A DNA stretch of 64,000 nt from Warburgia ugandensis (lineage: Eukaryota; Streptophyta; Magnoliopsida; Canellales; Canellaceae). The stretch is from contig CP141136.1 in the NCBI GenBank assembly GCA_035236585.1, positions 54,019,136 to 54,083,135 of the forward strand. Direction: 5' to 3'. Below the pieces are notes generated by a model, which did no database searches, was not told where the DNA came from, and was given only the letters and a program-made list of their open reading frames with translations. The position numbers and the translations under genes were made by a program. Positions 40,101-53,552 of this stretch are shown one piece after another; position 1 is the first letter of the stretch; the number at the start of each line of letters is the position of its first letter.

Positions 40101-40704
40101 GGGAGGAGACTAGCTTACCTCACTAGAGCTGGCTAGCGATGCCAAGTTCCATCACCACACAGGGGGGATGGCTGCTGCATAGCGTCTGTCGGCATTGTCT
40201 CTAGCACCTTTATTAGTAACACGTGAAAAGTAGAGGAGTTAATGTAGGGGGAAGTTCGAGAGGGGATTAATGAGGGGGGAAGGCATTCCCCAACACCCCC
40301 ACCCCCCCCCACTAAAAGTTTGATTTTTACTTTTTTTATTTATTTTAAATTCCTAATTTTCATTAAATGCTGAAATGATCAATAGCATTAATGGCTAGTA
40401 ATCATCTCCATACCCAATAAATGCCCATCCAATCATAATTTTCAGCACCCAATTTTATGGGTCGCACTTGTAAAATTATGGTTTTACGCTCTTTAATTAA
40501 TTTATTAAATGTTTAAAGTCAAATAATTAGCCAATTTTCATCTGGTCTCCGATTTTAGCATTCTTAATGTCGTTGGAGTCCATTTCTCATGTACATTCAA
40601 AATATTGAGGTTTTAATCCATGATTTTATTTCCAAATTTTTTTAAATTTCTTAAAATTCCAATTTCCACTAAATTCCAAAATTTTGCATAATTAGGATTT
40701 TACA
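37178..40704 (-). mobile_element. Probable solo LTR inside the right LTR
   Basis: A 3.5-kb block that interrupts the right outer LTR. It runs from tgacaccttgggttttctaa to aattaggattttaca, so on the minus strand it has the form TGTAAAATCC...AAGGTGTCA with TG and CA ends like the other LTRs here. It shares the phrase ggtggccaaccctacaacc (38524) with the solo LTR at 48459-51245. It includes two related copies of a sequence with aatatatcaataccacat (about 38190 and 38305). No primer site, purine tract or pol is present. A matching 5-bp target duplication was not found (ctcta on the left, tattt on the right), so the borders are tentative. Confidence 0.6.
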
Positions 40705-41003
40705 TATTTTCTCAAAATGGCGTTTATTATAGCCTCCCACAAACATACAAAATAGAGAATGTCATTATCAATTTCGACCCCCTCTAATTTTATAAAACTT
40801 TTGGGTTTTTCTACCCTGATCTCTGTTTCGCTTAAAATTAGTGTCGTTGGAATTATATCGACTCATACATTTCAAATTTGATAGTTTTCAATCCAAATTC
40901 TAAGTTTAGAATTATATTTTCACATAATTCAATTCCTGATTTTATTTCTAGTAAAAGTGTAATATTATCTATGGAAAATGGCCCAAAGTTTAGGGTCGTT
41001 AAA
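40705..41003 (-). repeat. Right LTR of the outer element, second piece
   Basis: From about 40741 (catacaaaatag, tgtcattatcaattt, ctctaattt-ataaaactttt) it follows 29525-29798 closely. It ends gggtcgttaaa against gggtcattaca in the left LTR. Confidence 0.85.
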
Positions 41004-41047
41004 CCCCACATACGTGGAAACTTTCTGCACTAGGGCTGCCCTTTAGA
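41004..41047 (+). mobile_element. Au-like SINE, 3' portion
   Basis: ccccacatacgtggaaactt followed by tctgcactagggctgccctt is the missing Au SINE end. It is followed by gtgcttatattg (41048-41059), identical to the 12 bases that precede the 5' part at 14909-14920. Confidence 0.9.
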
Positions 41048-41059
41048 GTGCTTATATTG

Positions 41060-42863
41060 AGGTCGGTAGGGTTTACATACATGTGCTACCTAATATGGAA
41101 AAAATTGAAACATCCAACTAATGCAGTAATAAGACATGACATAGTCAAGTTCTCTACTAAGTATCAAGGACATGGATGTGGAACTCAAATTTTCCTCATG
41201 AAAAATGCTAAAAAACAAGTGGTGGTTAAGCTCTTTCCTAAAACCCACTTGACTTAGGGATGTTATCAGCGACATTGATATAGAAGGCAACCTCATATTT
41301 GAACTATTGCCATTAATGTTATCCTAATCAGATGATCTACGAAACTTTGTTTTGGGTTTCTCTAAGAAATCTGCTATCAATATACTTGATCTTCCAGATG
41401 GGATGTCAATTTACTAGTAGATCAAAACCATTGCAGTACCTCATAGCAAGATCAATAGTCTTAAACTCACGTATGAGAGAGCCAGAAATTGATCATTCCG
41501 CTACTTTGAAAACTTATCATATGCTTCTTTCTTGTTCTTTTATTTTTGAAAAAATATCGAACTAGCAATAAGAGGAGCCTGAGAAAATCCACAAGATGCA
41601 AGTTTGTTATATTTAAGTGAAATTTTCCATGGTTTTGATGGTGCTTGAGATGGAAAGAGCTCACTTGAGAGGAGAGGAGATCAAATCTAGCTTGAGATGA
41701 CCCCACTCCATATGAAGCCCCCAATAACAATGAGGTATCACTTCATATTAACCCAGCTTAAGCACACCACTTAAAGTAGCGATATCGCACATCTCATCTC
41801 ATCTCATCTCAAGAACCAATAATTACACCCTACACGTTAGAGAACTCTGGAAGGGCAACATAGCAACCAAAAGACAAAAGAGCAAAAGAAGTGCATGAGT
41901 TCCTTCCTCTTCAAGATAAAAAGATGTAGCATACCTCTTATTAGCAACTTGCATCTTTACTGACGAAACATTCTTAAAGTGCATGAGTTACATGCCAATC
42001 TATTGCATTTGCATGGAATGCATGAACCTGGTTTCACTATAGAAGCCCACTCCGGTTCACACAATGTGCTACTCAATAACTCGAGTAGCAAGTGTTGTCC
42101 ACATGACATGATTCTAACCCTTTTTAAATATTTTTATTGCTCTTCTTGTCTTTAGGTCTAAAACACAAGAGTGATAGCAGCAGAGACACAACTTATGAGT
42201 TATGACTATATAAGCATGTAAACATAAACAACATAGGTGCAGATATGTGTCATCGACTATATGTAACTTGCCGTCCTACGAGGTATGCCATCCTTTGATG
42301 GGAGTTAAAATCTTGAGTCCAACATGAGGATGGTTTATGAGTGTGAGTGAGTGATTTGCTTTGCAATTCTTCGATTGTAAAACAATAATAATAACAAGCA
42401 CCTAGAAGTTTAAGAAGATAGATATTAGACATAAAATATTTGCTTTATAATTCTTCGTTTATAAAATAATAATAATAATAATAACAAGCACCTAGAAGTT
42501 TAAGAAGATAAATGTTAGACATATAAATATCATTGGCTTACTTCCTATCAGCTGAAGCTTTTAGGTCAATTGGTAATCCAACATAATAAACTTAAATAAC
42601 ATGACATTTTTGAAGAAAAAAAATTCTCTCATAATGATAAACTCGATAGGTACAATATACTTAGTAATTTTTTATTCACCTAAGATTAGGACCTTGGAAA
42701 CTATATAAGCTTATTGTATTGATGACTTGTTGGTGATCAAATGTCTCTCTATACATGCATGTACTTTAGATTCTCTAAATCCTTGGGTTTGACATGTTTG
42801 GAGACCATATATCAAATTCTTTGATCCTGTTTACTAGCAATTGCTAATAGTTTTTAACTTTCA
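41060..42863. other. No gene seen
   Basis: AT-rich sequence with short open frames of no recognised similarity. A run of the five-base word catct lies at about 41794-41813, and a tandem repeat is listed separately. Confidence 0.4.
42355..42525. repeat. About 84-bp tandem repeat with (AAT)n
   Basis: Both units read tttgcttt--aattcttcg followed by an aataataataa run and then acaagcacctagaagttta and agaagata. The second unit has a longer (AAT)n run. Confidence 0.75.
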
Positions 42864-42877
42864 TATATGAGGAAATA

Positions 42878-44060
42878 TTAGAGTAGTTTGGTTAACAAAG
42901 TTGTTTAACAAGATTATAAAATTGAAGAAAATGTGGGTTGAATGGATGAAGAGCTTTATTGTACCAATATATATAGGAAGAAGAGGAAGGACCTCCACAT
43001 GGTCTCTATTGGCTTTAGAAAAAGCTTATGATGAGGTCCCCAAAGAGTTAATATGGTGGTTGTTGGGCGAGTAAAGGGTTTCACAAGAGTATAAAGACAG
43101 AAGCAAGGTTATGTATGAGGGAGCGATAACAAATGTTAGAACCTAGTGGAGTGAAACATGATTTTCTTATCATTATAGGATTGCACCAAGGATCAGCATT
43201 GAGCCTATACCTTTTCACATTGGTTGATGATGAGTTAACAAAACATTTGCACAAGGAGATTCCATGGTGCACGTTATTTGCAGATAATATAGTTCTAATT
43301 GATAAGAAAAGGGAGAGCATAAACACAAAGTTAGAGTTATAAATAGATGCATTAGATTCTATAGGATTTAAAATTACCTGAACTAAGACAGAATATATGA
43401 AATGTAATTTTAGCAAGGAGAGTAGTGGGAGTGGAGCACTACTATAGATTGATAATCAATAATTCCCCCTAAAAGAACACTTCTAATATGTAGGATTGAT
43501 AATCCATAAGAACAGAGAGATTGAGAGGGAAGTTACCTAGAGAACCCAAGCAAGTTGGAACAAATGGAGATGTACCTCTAGAGTCTTGTATAATTGGTGG
43601 GTGCCACTAAAACTGAAATGGAAATTATATAGGATGGCTATAAGGCCAGCCATGCTCTAGGTACCATAGTGTTGGGTACTTAAGGAACGACATGTGCATA
43701 GGATGAGCATCCCTAAAATGTGAATGTTGAGATAGATGATTGGCAAGACAAGAAAGGACAAAATTGAAAATGAAAACATTAGAAGAAGCTTAAGATTAGC
43801 ATCAATAGGTAACAAGATGAGGGAGATTAGACTTAGATGGTTTGGACATGTTTAATAGAGATCAAAATAGCTTTAACTAGAAAAAGTGAGGCCATCCATG
43901 TAGAAGGTTCTTAAAGGGTAAGGGTAAGGCCCAAAAGAACGTGGATAGAAGTGGTAAGAAATTTTTTTAAAACTTTGGGACTAAATGAAGCCATGACACT
44001 TAATAAAGTGTAGTGGAGTAACAAGATTCATGTGATTGACCCCTAATCAGGACGAAGTCT

Positions 44061-44126
<66 letters not shown>
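42878..44126 (+). pseudogene. 5'-truncated RTE-type LINE with intact target duplication
   Basis: Flanked by the 14-bp direct repeat tatatgaggaaata (42864-42877 and 44127-44140). The body reads as the RT of an RTE-like LINE: a degenerate GRTSTWSLLALEKAYDEVPK part, then the open stretch 43133-43342 with LHQGSALSLYLF. The catalytic box reads F-A-D-N, with the second Asp lost. The C-terminal region follows (GRPKRTW-like stretch broken by stops near 43915). The 3' end has gacccctaatcagg followed by a pure (GAT)n tail of about 70 bases (44057-44126). Stops are frequent, so this copy is older or faster-decaying than the one at 3817-4787. Confidence 0.85.
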
Positions 44127-44127
<1 letters not shown>

Positions 44128-44140
44128 ATATGAGGAAATA

Positions 44141-44897
44141 CGATGTAGAATGCTATCTTCAAAAGTCAATTTTACTGTAATAAATGAGCCACAAGTAGCT
44201 TTCAAATAAATCCAACTAGTGGATCCACAATGAATCAATGAAGACTTCAAACAACATCATTCCCAAATCTTGAATTTCTCTCCAAAGTTCAAGCAAACAC
44301 CCAAGGTACATGGCCTACATTTCTTTTTGGGATTTTTATAAACATCCATCACACCTCATGTGTCTACACCACTTTGATCTACCAATTTTTAGATCTCTTT
44401 CAGTCACCATGAAAGTTTGCCCTGAAAGCTCGAGGATTATAAAGTCAACCTATGAAAGTGATCCTCCTTCGACTAATAGTTACATTCCTCCCAGTGTATT
44501 TGATTATGTTTATTTATGACACCCACATAGTTGTTATCTATTCCTTCAAGCCACCAGTCTTACTAAACATTACGGTGGAAGAAGGCCTTGAAAGGGCTCT
44601 ATTGGTCTGCGAAGAATGATCGAGAGGTTAAGTACAAAACAACGAAGGCCATCCTATAATTCTCCTCAATGATGCTGGAGGTCAATTCATGAAGGTGTAG
44701 AGCAACTAGTGTAAGTTCAACTCACAAGGTTCAATTGAGCTTCCTTAGTACCTGGTAGCTGATGTGCATGCCACCAGCAACTTCTTTCTAACTCGAGAAC
44801 AAGCATCTCGAGGGATTGAGATTAGTCCACTTCTTGAGGGTTTTCTCTATATTGGCTTTCTGGTCTTCCGTTCTCTTATTTTGCCTAGGTAGATATA

Positions 44898-44995
<98 letters not shown>

Positions 44996-46700
44996 AGATT
45001 TGTATATAGAATAGTCTTTCAACTTTAATTCCTTGTTTTTATAGATTAACTCCTTACAGTGGATTAAGACTTCCTTTACAGGGAGGGGAAGGAGCGGGCC
45101 AAACTCCCTCCTTCCCTCAAGAACCTCCTTAGCTGGGTTAGGAGATCTTTTCATTTATATAGGAGGAGGGATCTTCCTAACATAAATCATGAGAGGACTA
45201 CTTCTCTTCAAATAATTTGCATAGCCCATCAAAGGTCTTCCCCACTCTAAATAGTAGAGGAGCTTTTTTTAAAGGGCCATATAGTTCACATGCCTCCCTC
45301 TCAATAGTTCATCTTGAAGGCATGTATTGGAAATTTTCTTATATTCCTAGGCCAAAGTTGTACTAAAAGTCCAACAAAGGAAGCTTTCCTACTATAGTAG
45401 AAGAGGTTCCTTGTTCAACCATATAGCCTCCACTCCTTGTTCAATTTGCACATCAAAAGATTTTCACAATTTTTTATTCATGATATAGTTGAATGAACCA
45501 TCTTGTTTATCTTAACTCAAGATAGACTATCCATTACATTTAGTGGAGGCTTGTTTACAAACCAGGCGGGGTTGATGCGTAATACCTTCCAACCTCATAA
45601 CCATGTTGCGAAATGAACCTAACCATTGGATACATCTTAGGACCTTTTTTCTAAGTGGTGACTTCAAGTTTATTGATAGAAGCATAGGTCACATGATTAT
45701 ATCATAAATCCCAGGATAAAGAAACACACAACTGGTGACTGACTATTCAAGAGAACCCTTCAAAAGAATTTATGCAGTGACAATTGATCTTTAACATATG
45801 AGAGGGTATACCCAGCTTTCATAATCCTAGAATTCGTAATCATCTTCTTTTTTGTATGCAAGACATCATTGCTTGAACAATCTATTGAATGGATTGGATC
45901 ATTGAAAAGTGGTCCACTTAAGCTTTAAAATATTTTTTTATAAAATAGAATGATTTTATTGAAGAGAGAGAGAGACAGAGACAGAGAGTCTTATATGAGC
46001 AACATTCTACATTTACCAAAGCTTTAAAATAGTGACAAAGTTGTAAATTCACCAAAATCTTGATGGCAATGGTGAAAATATAATTCTTTGGAAGAGCAAA
46101 TGACAAACAAAATCCATTTCATCTTTCAATATGGAGAGAGACTAGATTTAGCAATGCTAGACCCTTATACAACAAGAAGATCAGCTTCTTGATTGGCTGG
46201 TCTTTTAATATGTGAGAGGGTATACTCTTTTAATATAAACAAATGCTTGAAAAGCTTTCTATAACAAGAGTCTAAATTCTAAGTTCTAAAAACATATCTT
46301 CAATGCTTATGGAATTTCCCAATCATCTTGAATTTTTCACCCAAAACATCCATTGCTTGGTCAATCTAATGAATGGGCTGGATCATCCAAAATGAGGTCC
46401 CTCAAAATTTAAAATGGCTTTTTATTGGCAAAACTAGTAATAGACCCTATGTAACACACTGCAACAAATATTATAATTGACAAAATATTATATTATTAGA
46501 TTTGCCTAAGCAATACATTTGATAATAATCATCATAGTCGTGTCTTTTATCTATGTAAAAATAGTAAATTATAAATTATTGCAAGTTTATTTCTGAATTA
46601 ACATGTGAAAATTTTGTTTGCTTCATGTTTCCTCCAAATTCAGTATCTTGTCATTTGAAAAAATAAATTCATATATATATATATATATATATATATTGAT
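44141..46700. other. No gene seen, microsatellites only
   Basis: Apart from the (CT)n tract at 44900-44993, a small (GA)n run near 45964-45987 and a (TA)n run at about 46671-46697, nothing is recognised. Confidence 0.4.
44900..44993. repeat. (CT)n microsatellite, about 47 units
   Basis: Uninterrupted tctctc run. The Leu-Ser and Arg-Glu repeat open frames across it are artefacts. Confidence 0.97.
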
Positions 46701-46714
46701 TGATGACACCTCCA

Positions 46715-48458
46715 AATTGAAAAATATCACCATAATAATCATCAAAGCCTCATCTCAAATAGGGGTCGAATATATGAATCATGTTCCTCCATTCACCTCT
46801 ATCAAGTGCTGTTGTTCATTAAGTCAAAGAGTTTTTAAATCTTTTCCCATCACTTCTAATCATATCCTTTTGGGCCTTTCCCTTGCCCTTCTAGAGTCTC
46901 TGACTTGGATCAACTATCATGAGCCTTTTTCTAAGTCAATAAAGACCATGTAAAGGTCCTTCCTCCTCTCCCAATATTTCTCTATCAATTATCTAAGGAG
47001 GAAAATAGCTTCCATAATAGACCTCCTAGGCATGAAACCAAACTGGTTTTCCAATACACTCGTCTCATGTCCTAGCCTCCTTTTAATCACTCTTTCCCAA
47101 AGTGTCACACTATTATTTAGATGTTTAATCCCATGATAATTAGTGCAACTATATATCTCTTCTTTATTTGTATAGATTGGTACGATAGAGCTTTTCTTCA
47201 TTCATATGGAATTTTCTTCAAGTTTAAAATCTTCTTAAACAACTTTGCCAACTAAACTACTCTAGTATCTCCCATATATATTTACAAACCTTTATTTATA
47301 TACCATCATGCTTCAAGGCCTTTTTTACTTCAAGTATCCTAATCTTAGGTTGTATCTATATAGCCCAACATTAGTTGGGTTCATGGTTCTTTCAATCTCT
47401 ATATTCTTAAGACCATTGTCATTTAGTAGTTTTAAAAAGTAACATTTTCACCTTGATTGCTCTCATCTTTTTTTACTAGTACCTTGTTGTCATCACTTTC
47501 AAAGCATTTAACATGTTTTTTTTTTTGCAAGTTTGAACACATCTTTGTTACCTTCTCATGACCCTAATCTATTATAGAGATCATTGTATGCCTTGAGTTT
47601 AGCCTCACTCAATACTCTCTTAGCAACCTTCTTAGCATTCTTATATCGCTCCAATTTGTGTTGTTTCTAGTACTCTGTCATGCTTTAAGCACACTCATTT
47701 ATCTTTTATAACTTTTTACACTTTTTCACTTCACAACCAAGTTTCATTTATTGTTTGTGTTTTACTTTTAAATACTCCTAGAACATCTTTTGCCACTTTC
47801 TTAATGGACTCAACCATGTTAGTCCACATTGTATTTACTACTATTTCATTCTTCCACTTTCCTTCTACCATCAACTTGTTTATGAATGACGTTATCTTCT
47901 CTCCTCTTAAGTTCCACCGCTTAGTTTTTGGAGGCCTATTAAGTCCATGTCCTTTCTTCTATATCTTTATATACTTATCCATAACCATTAACCTATATTG
48001 TGTGGTTAGACTCTCACTGTTATCACATTACAATTCTCACACATTGATCTTTAGGTATTCCTAATTAGAAAAAAGTCCATTTGGCTTTTATGTAGTTCAC
48101 TTTTAAAGGTTATTAAGTGTTCATCCATCTTCTTAACGCATGTGTTTGCTATAGGTAGGTTATATGCCCAAGGAAAATCATAGCTTATTTCATCTCATTT
48201 CTTTCTCCAACTCCATATCCTCCATGTACCAGATCATATCCTTTCTTTCCTTTTCCTACATGATCATTTAAGCATGCTCTTATAAATTTCCCCTCTATGT
48301 TAGAAATTTCTTGCATTACTCCCTACATATATTCTTAGAATCATCTCTTAATTCTATCATTTAGCCCTACTTGTAGGGCATATGCACCTATAACATTTAT
48401 GACATTTTCTCCTAAAACAAACTTTATTAGTAAAATTTTATCACTGGGTCTTCTTATG
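46715..48458 (-). pseudogene. RTE-type LINE remnant, 3' end, RT and endonuclease part
   Basis: Reading leftward on the minus strand from 48458: an endonuclease stretch with AYALQVGLNDRIKR (about 48370), the lysine-rich linker (about 47780-47520), the connector (about 47500-47400), and the RT fingers with HGIKHLNNSVTLWERVIKRR and ENQFGFMPRRSI (46989-47201). A jump then follows near 46895 to the C-terminal end (KGKAQKD) and the 3' terminus with gacccctatttgagatgagg (about 46755). The palm with the catalytic box is missing, so there is an internal deletion. The remaining 5' part of the element lies at 51251-51640, beyond a solo LTR insertion. Confidence 0.8.
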
Positions 48459-51038
48459 TGTGAAAATGCAGGTTTTTCAAATACCTTTTTGAAATTATTT
48501 TTGAAAGGTGGGATCCCTATTTTAAAATTCCTTTTAGAAAACAAACAGTGGAAATATTTTTGTTTAATAAGACTTTTCTGGAAAACCCCCAGTGTCCTCT
48601 TACTAGTCAAAACACATTCATGAGTTATGAAACTAACATTTTTACATTCAACATATAACAAATCAAAACTTATCATTTTCTAGAATTCGGTCCAGTTACA
48701 ACCCATAGTCCAATATGTATTAGACATATTCATGCCTATCTAAACTAACTATCACAATTACACAACCACTTAGTTGTTTCACAATATTTATAAAATAAAC
48801 AAAAATATCAAGAACAAATCTACGTTGCCAATGCCCTCACTAATCACTCGTGGTTCCTTGCCTCAATTCCCTTACCTTTCTCTTCTTCACATTTATCTGC
48901 GGAATTGGTGGAGCGAGTATAGGAAAATATACTTAGTAGGTAAACTACGAGCACAAATGTTAAATCAGCATAAATCCACACGCATGCACTCAAGCACAAA
49001 ATGAAACATCCATAGTGTTATTCCCAAGGCTTTTAACATAATGTCTCAATGCATCATTTGCATACCTTTCAACCATTCCATTAAATATTTTAGTTCAATT
49101 GAGTACAACATAAGTGTAAGAATAATATGATATGTCGATATCAAAAGAATCCTCATCAAACATGTGCACTAAATTGGCGATAAAATAGGTAAGTACTAAA
49201 ATCTAAATTTAAATCACATATAAAAAAATCATTGTCGATTTGTGTCAATCAAACTAGTTCTTAACACACAAATATAAATGTATCAACTCTCAAATCATCC
49301 AAGGCATCATCATGCCTAGTGGCTTTGGGCATCTATGACCCTATCATGAGTGTGGTGCCTCAAAAATCAACCTACTGCAATTGTCTTATGATGAGACACT
49401 GCAACACTACAACAACTGCCCAATGATGGAACACTGTAGTGAAAAAAGAACACATTGATTACTCTACTGCGACAACTGCCCAATAGTGGGCATTATATGC
49501 TCAAACGTTGTCACCAACTGTGAGAGACTTATCACCGTCTCACATGGGAGGAGAAGGGATCAAGCAATGTAGCCTTCCCATGATGCCACACCTAAAACTT
49601 AGCCGCTCAGGCTTGGTGTCAAAATATCAACTTTTCGGAAGGGGGGTGGCCAACCCTACAACCTTCCTATCATAATGTCCATTAGGCAAAAGCGCCTGTC
49701 TAAAAATAAATTGTCAACAAATCAATACATGAAAATCAAGGTACAAGTGTATCCTTTGCGATATATTAGTCAATCTACTGATCACATAATCAAATCATGA
49801 TCATGGTTTAAAGTACAGAGCTTTTATTAAAATACGAATGATGTGTCAAATATAAATGATGCATGAAATTTAGGTAGAAAATCAACCCATGATATGCCTT
49901 TTACCATTTCAAGTATAATTAGAAAATCTCATTATTTTTATAGAAAATCTAACATAGTTTTTCCTATTTATAGGATAGTGCACATTTAATGCAAGTGATT
50001 TGATTCACCTGATAATCATAGTTTCATATTTAACTACAAATGGAGACTCTATCTCCTAACAATCTCATCCGCATATAATTTAAGAATTTTCACATAATTT
50101 AAATTATAAGGATGCTATATTTGTTAGTCTCAAATATAGTCATTAATTACAATTTAATGTAGTAATTATATGTATTTAACAAAATAATGTATAACTACAA
50201 TTAATTTGAAAACTTAGTAGACTTAGGCTTACCCACCTTGATATGATGATTCAGATTTACTGAGATAAATCGCAATTCAGTTTGGAGGTTGATCAATGAT
50301 TAGGAATCACTGATCAAAGCTTCTATTATCAATTAAGTACTAATCTAAGAAATATGGAATACATGTCATAGCTCGGTCTCTTGATCATAGATTTGTATAT
50401 TAAGATCCTAATTTAAACGATTAGATTGTTTTTTATCTACTGTTAAACCTCAAATCATATAGATCTAGATATTGGGGAAATCAATTTCTTATATCATCGA
50501 TCATATATGATCTTCTAGATCACATGGATCTAAGTGCTAGAGTGATCAAATCTACAAATTAATTGTCTGATTAGATTCTATACAATTATCAAGCTTTTAA
50601 TTTATTGTTCTTAATTCAGACTATAATTAACATGCAATTCATATCATCAAATTCATAGATCCATAGTCTGATCACATTTTTTAATGGTCATATTTGTAGA
50701 TTTATTACTACTTGTGCACCATGTTTAGATAAAAAATTCAATGGTTTAATTATCTCTAATTGAACTTTTGTTCACACGGGTGCATAGGTCAATTAGGAAG
50801 GACTCAAAAGATATAAATTTCAATTTTTCATTCTCACTAGAATCAGGTCGCCATCAACAAAGAAGGCGATAAAAAAATATCGTTGCTGGCGACTATTACA
50901 CAATGTTGAAAGACACAAAATTTCTCAGAATTAAATTATGGGTTTTGTGGATCTCAATATTACCTTCAATCCCCTGATAGTTGGAGTGATTCTATAGCTA
51001 TTTAGTGTCAAAAAAGGGGAAATTTGATGATGGGCACA

Positions 51039-51103
<65 letters not shown>

Positions 51104-51245
51104 GAGCGGTGGGTTGTCTACCTTGCACTTGTAGCAGTCATCGTTGCTAATGGAGATGCTAATGAATGCACAGAGAGCGTAGAGAAAGAGATATATAGAG
51201 AGAACGAGAGAGATACAGTGATAAAAAAAAAACTGGGGTTTTACA
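48459..51245 (-). mobile_element. Solo LTR with perfect 5-bp target duplication
   Basis: A 2787-bp block starting tgtgaaaatgcagg and ending ggggttttaca, flanked by ttatg on both sides (48454-48458 and 51246-51250). On the minus strand it has the form TGTAAAACCCC...TTTTCACA. It carries the phrase ggtggccaaccctacaacc (about 49646), also present in 37178-40704, so the two belong to related families. No internal region, primer site or purine tract is present. It is the usual product of recombination between the two LTRs of a former complete element. Open frames inside are not supported as genes. Confidence 0.85.
51042..51099. repeat. (GA)n microsatellite inside the solo LTR
   Basis: A run of about 29 units near the LTR end. 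Confidence 0.96.
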
Positions 51246-51250
51246 TTATG

Positions 51251-51640
51251 TCAACAACTTTATTTTTTTATATTAGTTATCTACTACTATCCTTATGTCA
51301 TTTCTATTATTATCCTTTCCTACATAACAAAGCATGTACTCATTGTTTCTCTAGTTGTAGCCCCTTTCTACTTGATTTCTTGTATACAAGCTATATTGAC
51401 TCTCTTACATCTCATTGTATCTACTAATTTCATGCTCGTACCTGTCATTGTCCCCATATTCTATGTGGTGATATAAATTTCATTCTCTTGAGCTAGTCTC
51501 TTCAATTGCGCACATTTAGAATGATACGGGAAGTCTTGCTTACTTTCTTCTACATCTTGGTTCTGATGTAGCATGTTCCTTCTGAATGCTTTAGTAGCCC
51601 TTGCCCATTTCTTACTAGATCTGGGATATCATGCAATGTG
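51251..51640 (-). pseudogene. RTE-type LINE remnant, N-terminal endonuclease part
   Basis: Continuation of the LINE at 46715-48458 across the solo LTR. On the minus strand it reads as the endonuclease start (a MGT-TG-SMKLVDTMR-like stretch and the IACIQE-type motif, near 51470-51370). It is co-linear with 1190-1458 of the first LINE (cccctttctacttgatttct against cccctttt-acttgttttct). The outer border is uncertain. Confidence 0.7.
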
Positions 51641-53482
51641 CTGGTTATGAGGATGTCTTAGTGTCAAGTAATGTTCAAATAAGATTTATTTCATAAGGTT
51701 TGATAATATATTTTTCGCTAGTTGGCACTTGACGCAACCCTCCTTTATTCAAGCTTAGGATCTATAGTGAAATAATAAAATCACACGCGTAGAGTTAATT
51801 GAAAAATATGTCACTAGAAAATGAGAGTAATTATAAAACATATATTGATATTTATTACTTGAGGATTATGTACTTACAGTATGCCAGTAGATTTAAAATA
51901 TTTATCTTTGTACTTAAAAAATACTTTAGAAGTTCCAAATTATCGCTTGTGATAAATGGTTCCATGTAATCAATTATCTCTGCTATCTTTTCATGCATGT
52001 ATTTGATTATTTATTTATTTTAGATGTTGTATCACACTATTTATTAAATTTAATAATTTACAATAATATGTCTTGGACCATCTTGTACAGTAAATTTCAC
52101 AGCTCTATGATAATTTCCTCCTTGTAGCTTTCTCTTGATTGGACTATTACAATCCCACTAGTTCTCTATGAGTAACATGTATCAAGGAATGTGTTATGTG
52201 GATAGGTCCACCCTATGTTCTTTAGACTAAGGTGGAATTTGCAGATGATTAGAATAATCTAATGAGAAGATTAATCCTCCAAACAATTACAATTAGGAAT
52301 TACGGTTTTGGTTATCCAAATCAGTTATCAATTATATAGTGCATCCGAAGGCCACATACCAACAATCTTTTTAGTTGGATGAACCTAATTTTATGTTGAT
52401 GATCTTAAAGGAAAAAAATTCAATAATAATTACATTAAATTGTTATATTCTAATTAGCAAAGCTTGTATAATCTAGTTTATGTAATGGGTTTGGCTATTC
52501 ACACAATCATATAGGATAGTCCAACATAATACCATAATTCAGATCACATTGCCTTTCCAATCTAATCTTAAGCAGTTAAAAAGCTTTCGTAGGACATTCA
52601 ATGAGTATACATATTTATTTGTATATCGATATAAATTTTCATAATAAGTAGTTCTCATGTGAAACAGGCCAACAAATCCTATTATGCCCATATTGTTGTG
52701 AAAAGCATGTAGCTTGCACATGAGATGACACAAACACATATATGGAAAATCCAAGTTTATTCTATATTTAATATGTAATGAATCTCTGGCATTCAATTCT
52801 CAAGAATATATTTTTCTTTCTTATTTTGCATGAAAAGTGATTACAAATACATTAAATATACAAAAATAAATGGGTCTAAGTATGTAGGAGCTCCCACTAA
52901 TGTGTTCATACATAATAATTGTAGGAAGTAATGGAAATTACAAAAGCTAAGTTGGAATCATGATCATCATCCTAGATGCATGGGATTTTCTATCATCATC
53001 CATGACATGGATGACCTGTAGTTAGTTTAAGAGATGAAAGTGGAAAAATAAAAAGTTAAAATTTTGCTAGGAAATTGATTTGTTGTTATTTTATTATTTT
53101 ATAAAAATAAGAAAGAAATTATTCTATTTTATTGAAAATTTTCAACCATATTATATCACAAATTACTTTGTTTATTACTTGTTATTTTCTTTCTATAAAT
53201 TTTTTTACATTATCTAAAACCACTCTTATAAAAATCAAAGAAATAAGGAATCATAATTCATGTTATTACCATATATCCAAATAAAAAATAATTGTGTTGC
53301 ACATCTATAAGTAGACTATTAATCTAGTGATTTGACAATATTTGCTATGAAGGAATCTAATATCATACTTCTTTTCTTAAAAGTAGATCTCATACTTCAT
53401 TTACTAATGCTTTCTTAGAAACTCTATAATTATTAAGATGCAAAATAAGAAAAACATACAATACCATATACTGCTTATCTTG

Positions 53483-53536
<54 letters not shown>

Positions 53537-53552
53537 TAATTACACGATGTAG
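51641..53552. other. No gene seen
   Basis: AT-rich sequence without recognisable coding similarity; a (GA)n microsatellite of about 23 units lies at 53487-53533. Confidence 0.4.

Noticed and set aside
44047-44250. Frame with a poly-isoleucine run
   Set aside because: Antisense translation of the (GAT)n tail of a LINE.
44816-45154. Open frames rich in Leu-Ser or Arg-Glu
   Set aside because: They cross the (CT)n tract on either strand and have no conserved sequence outside it.
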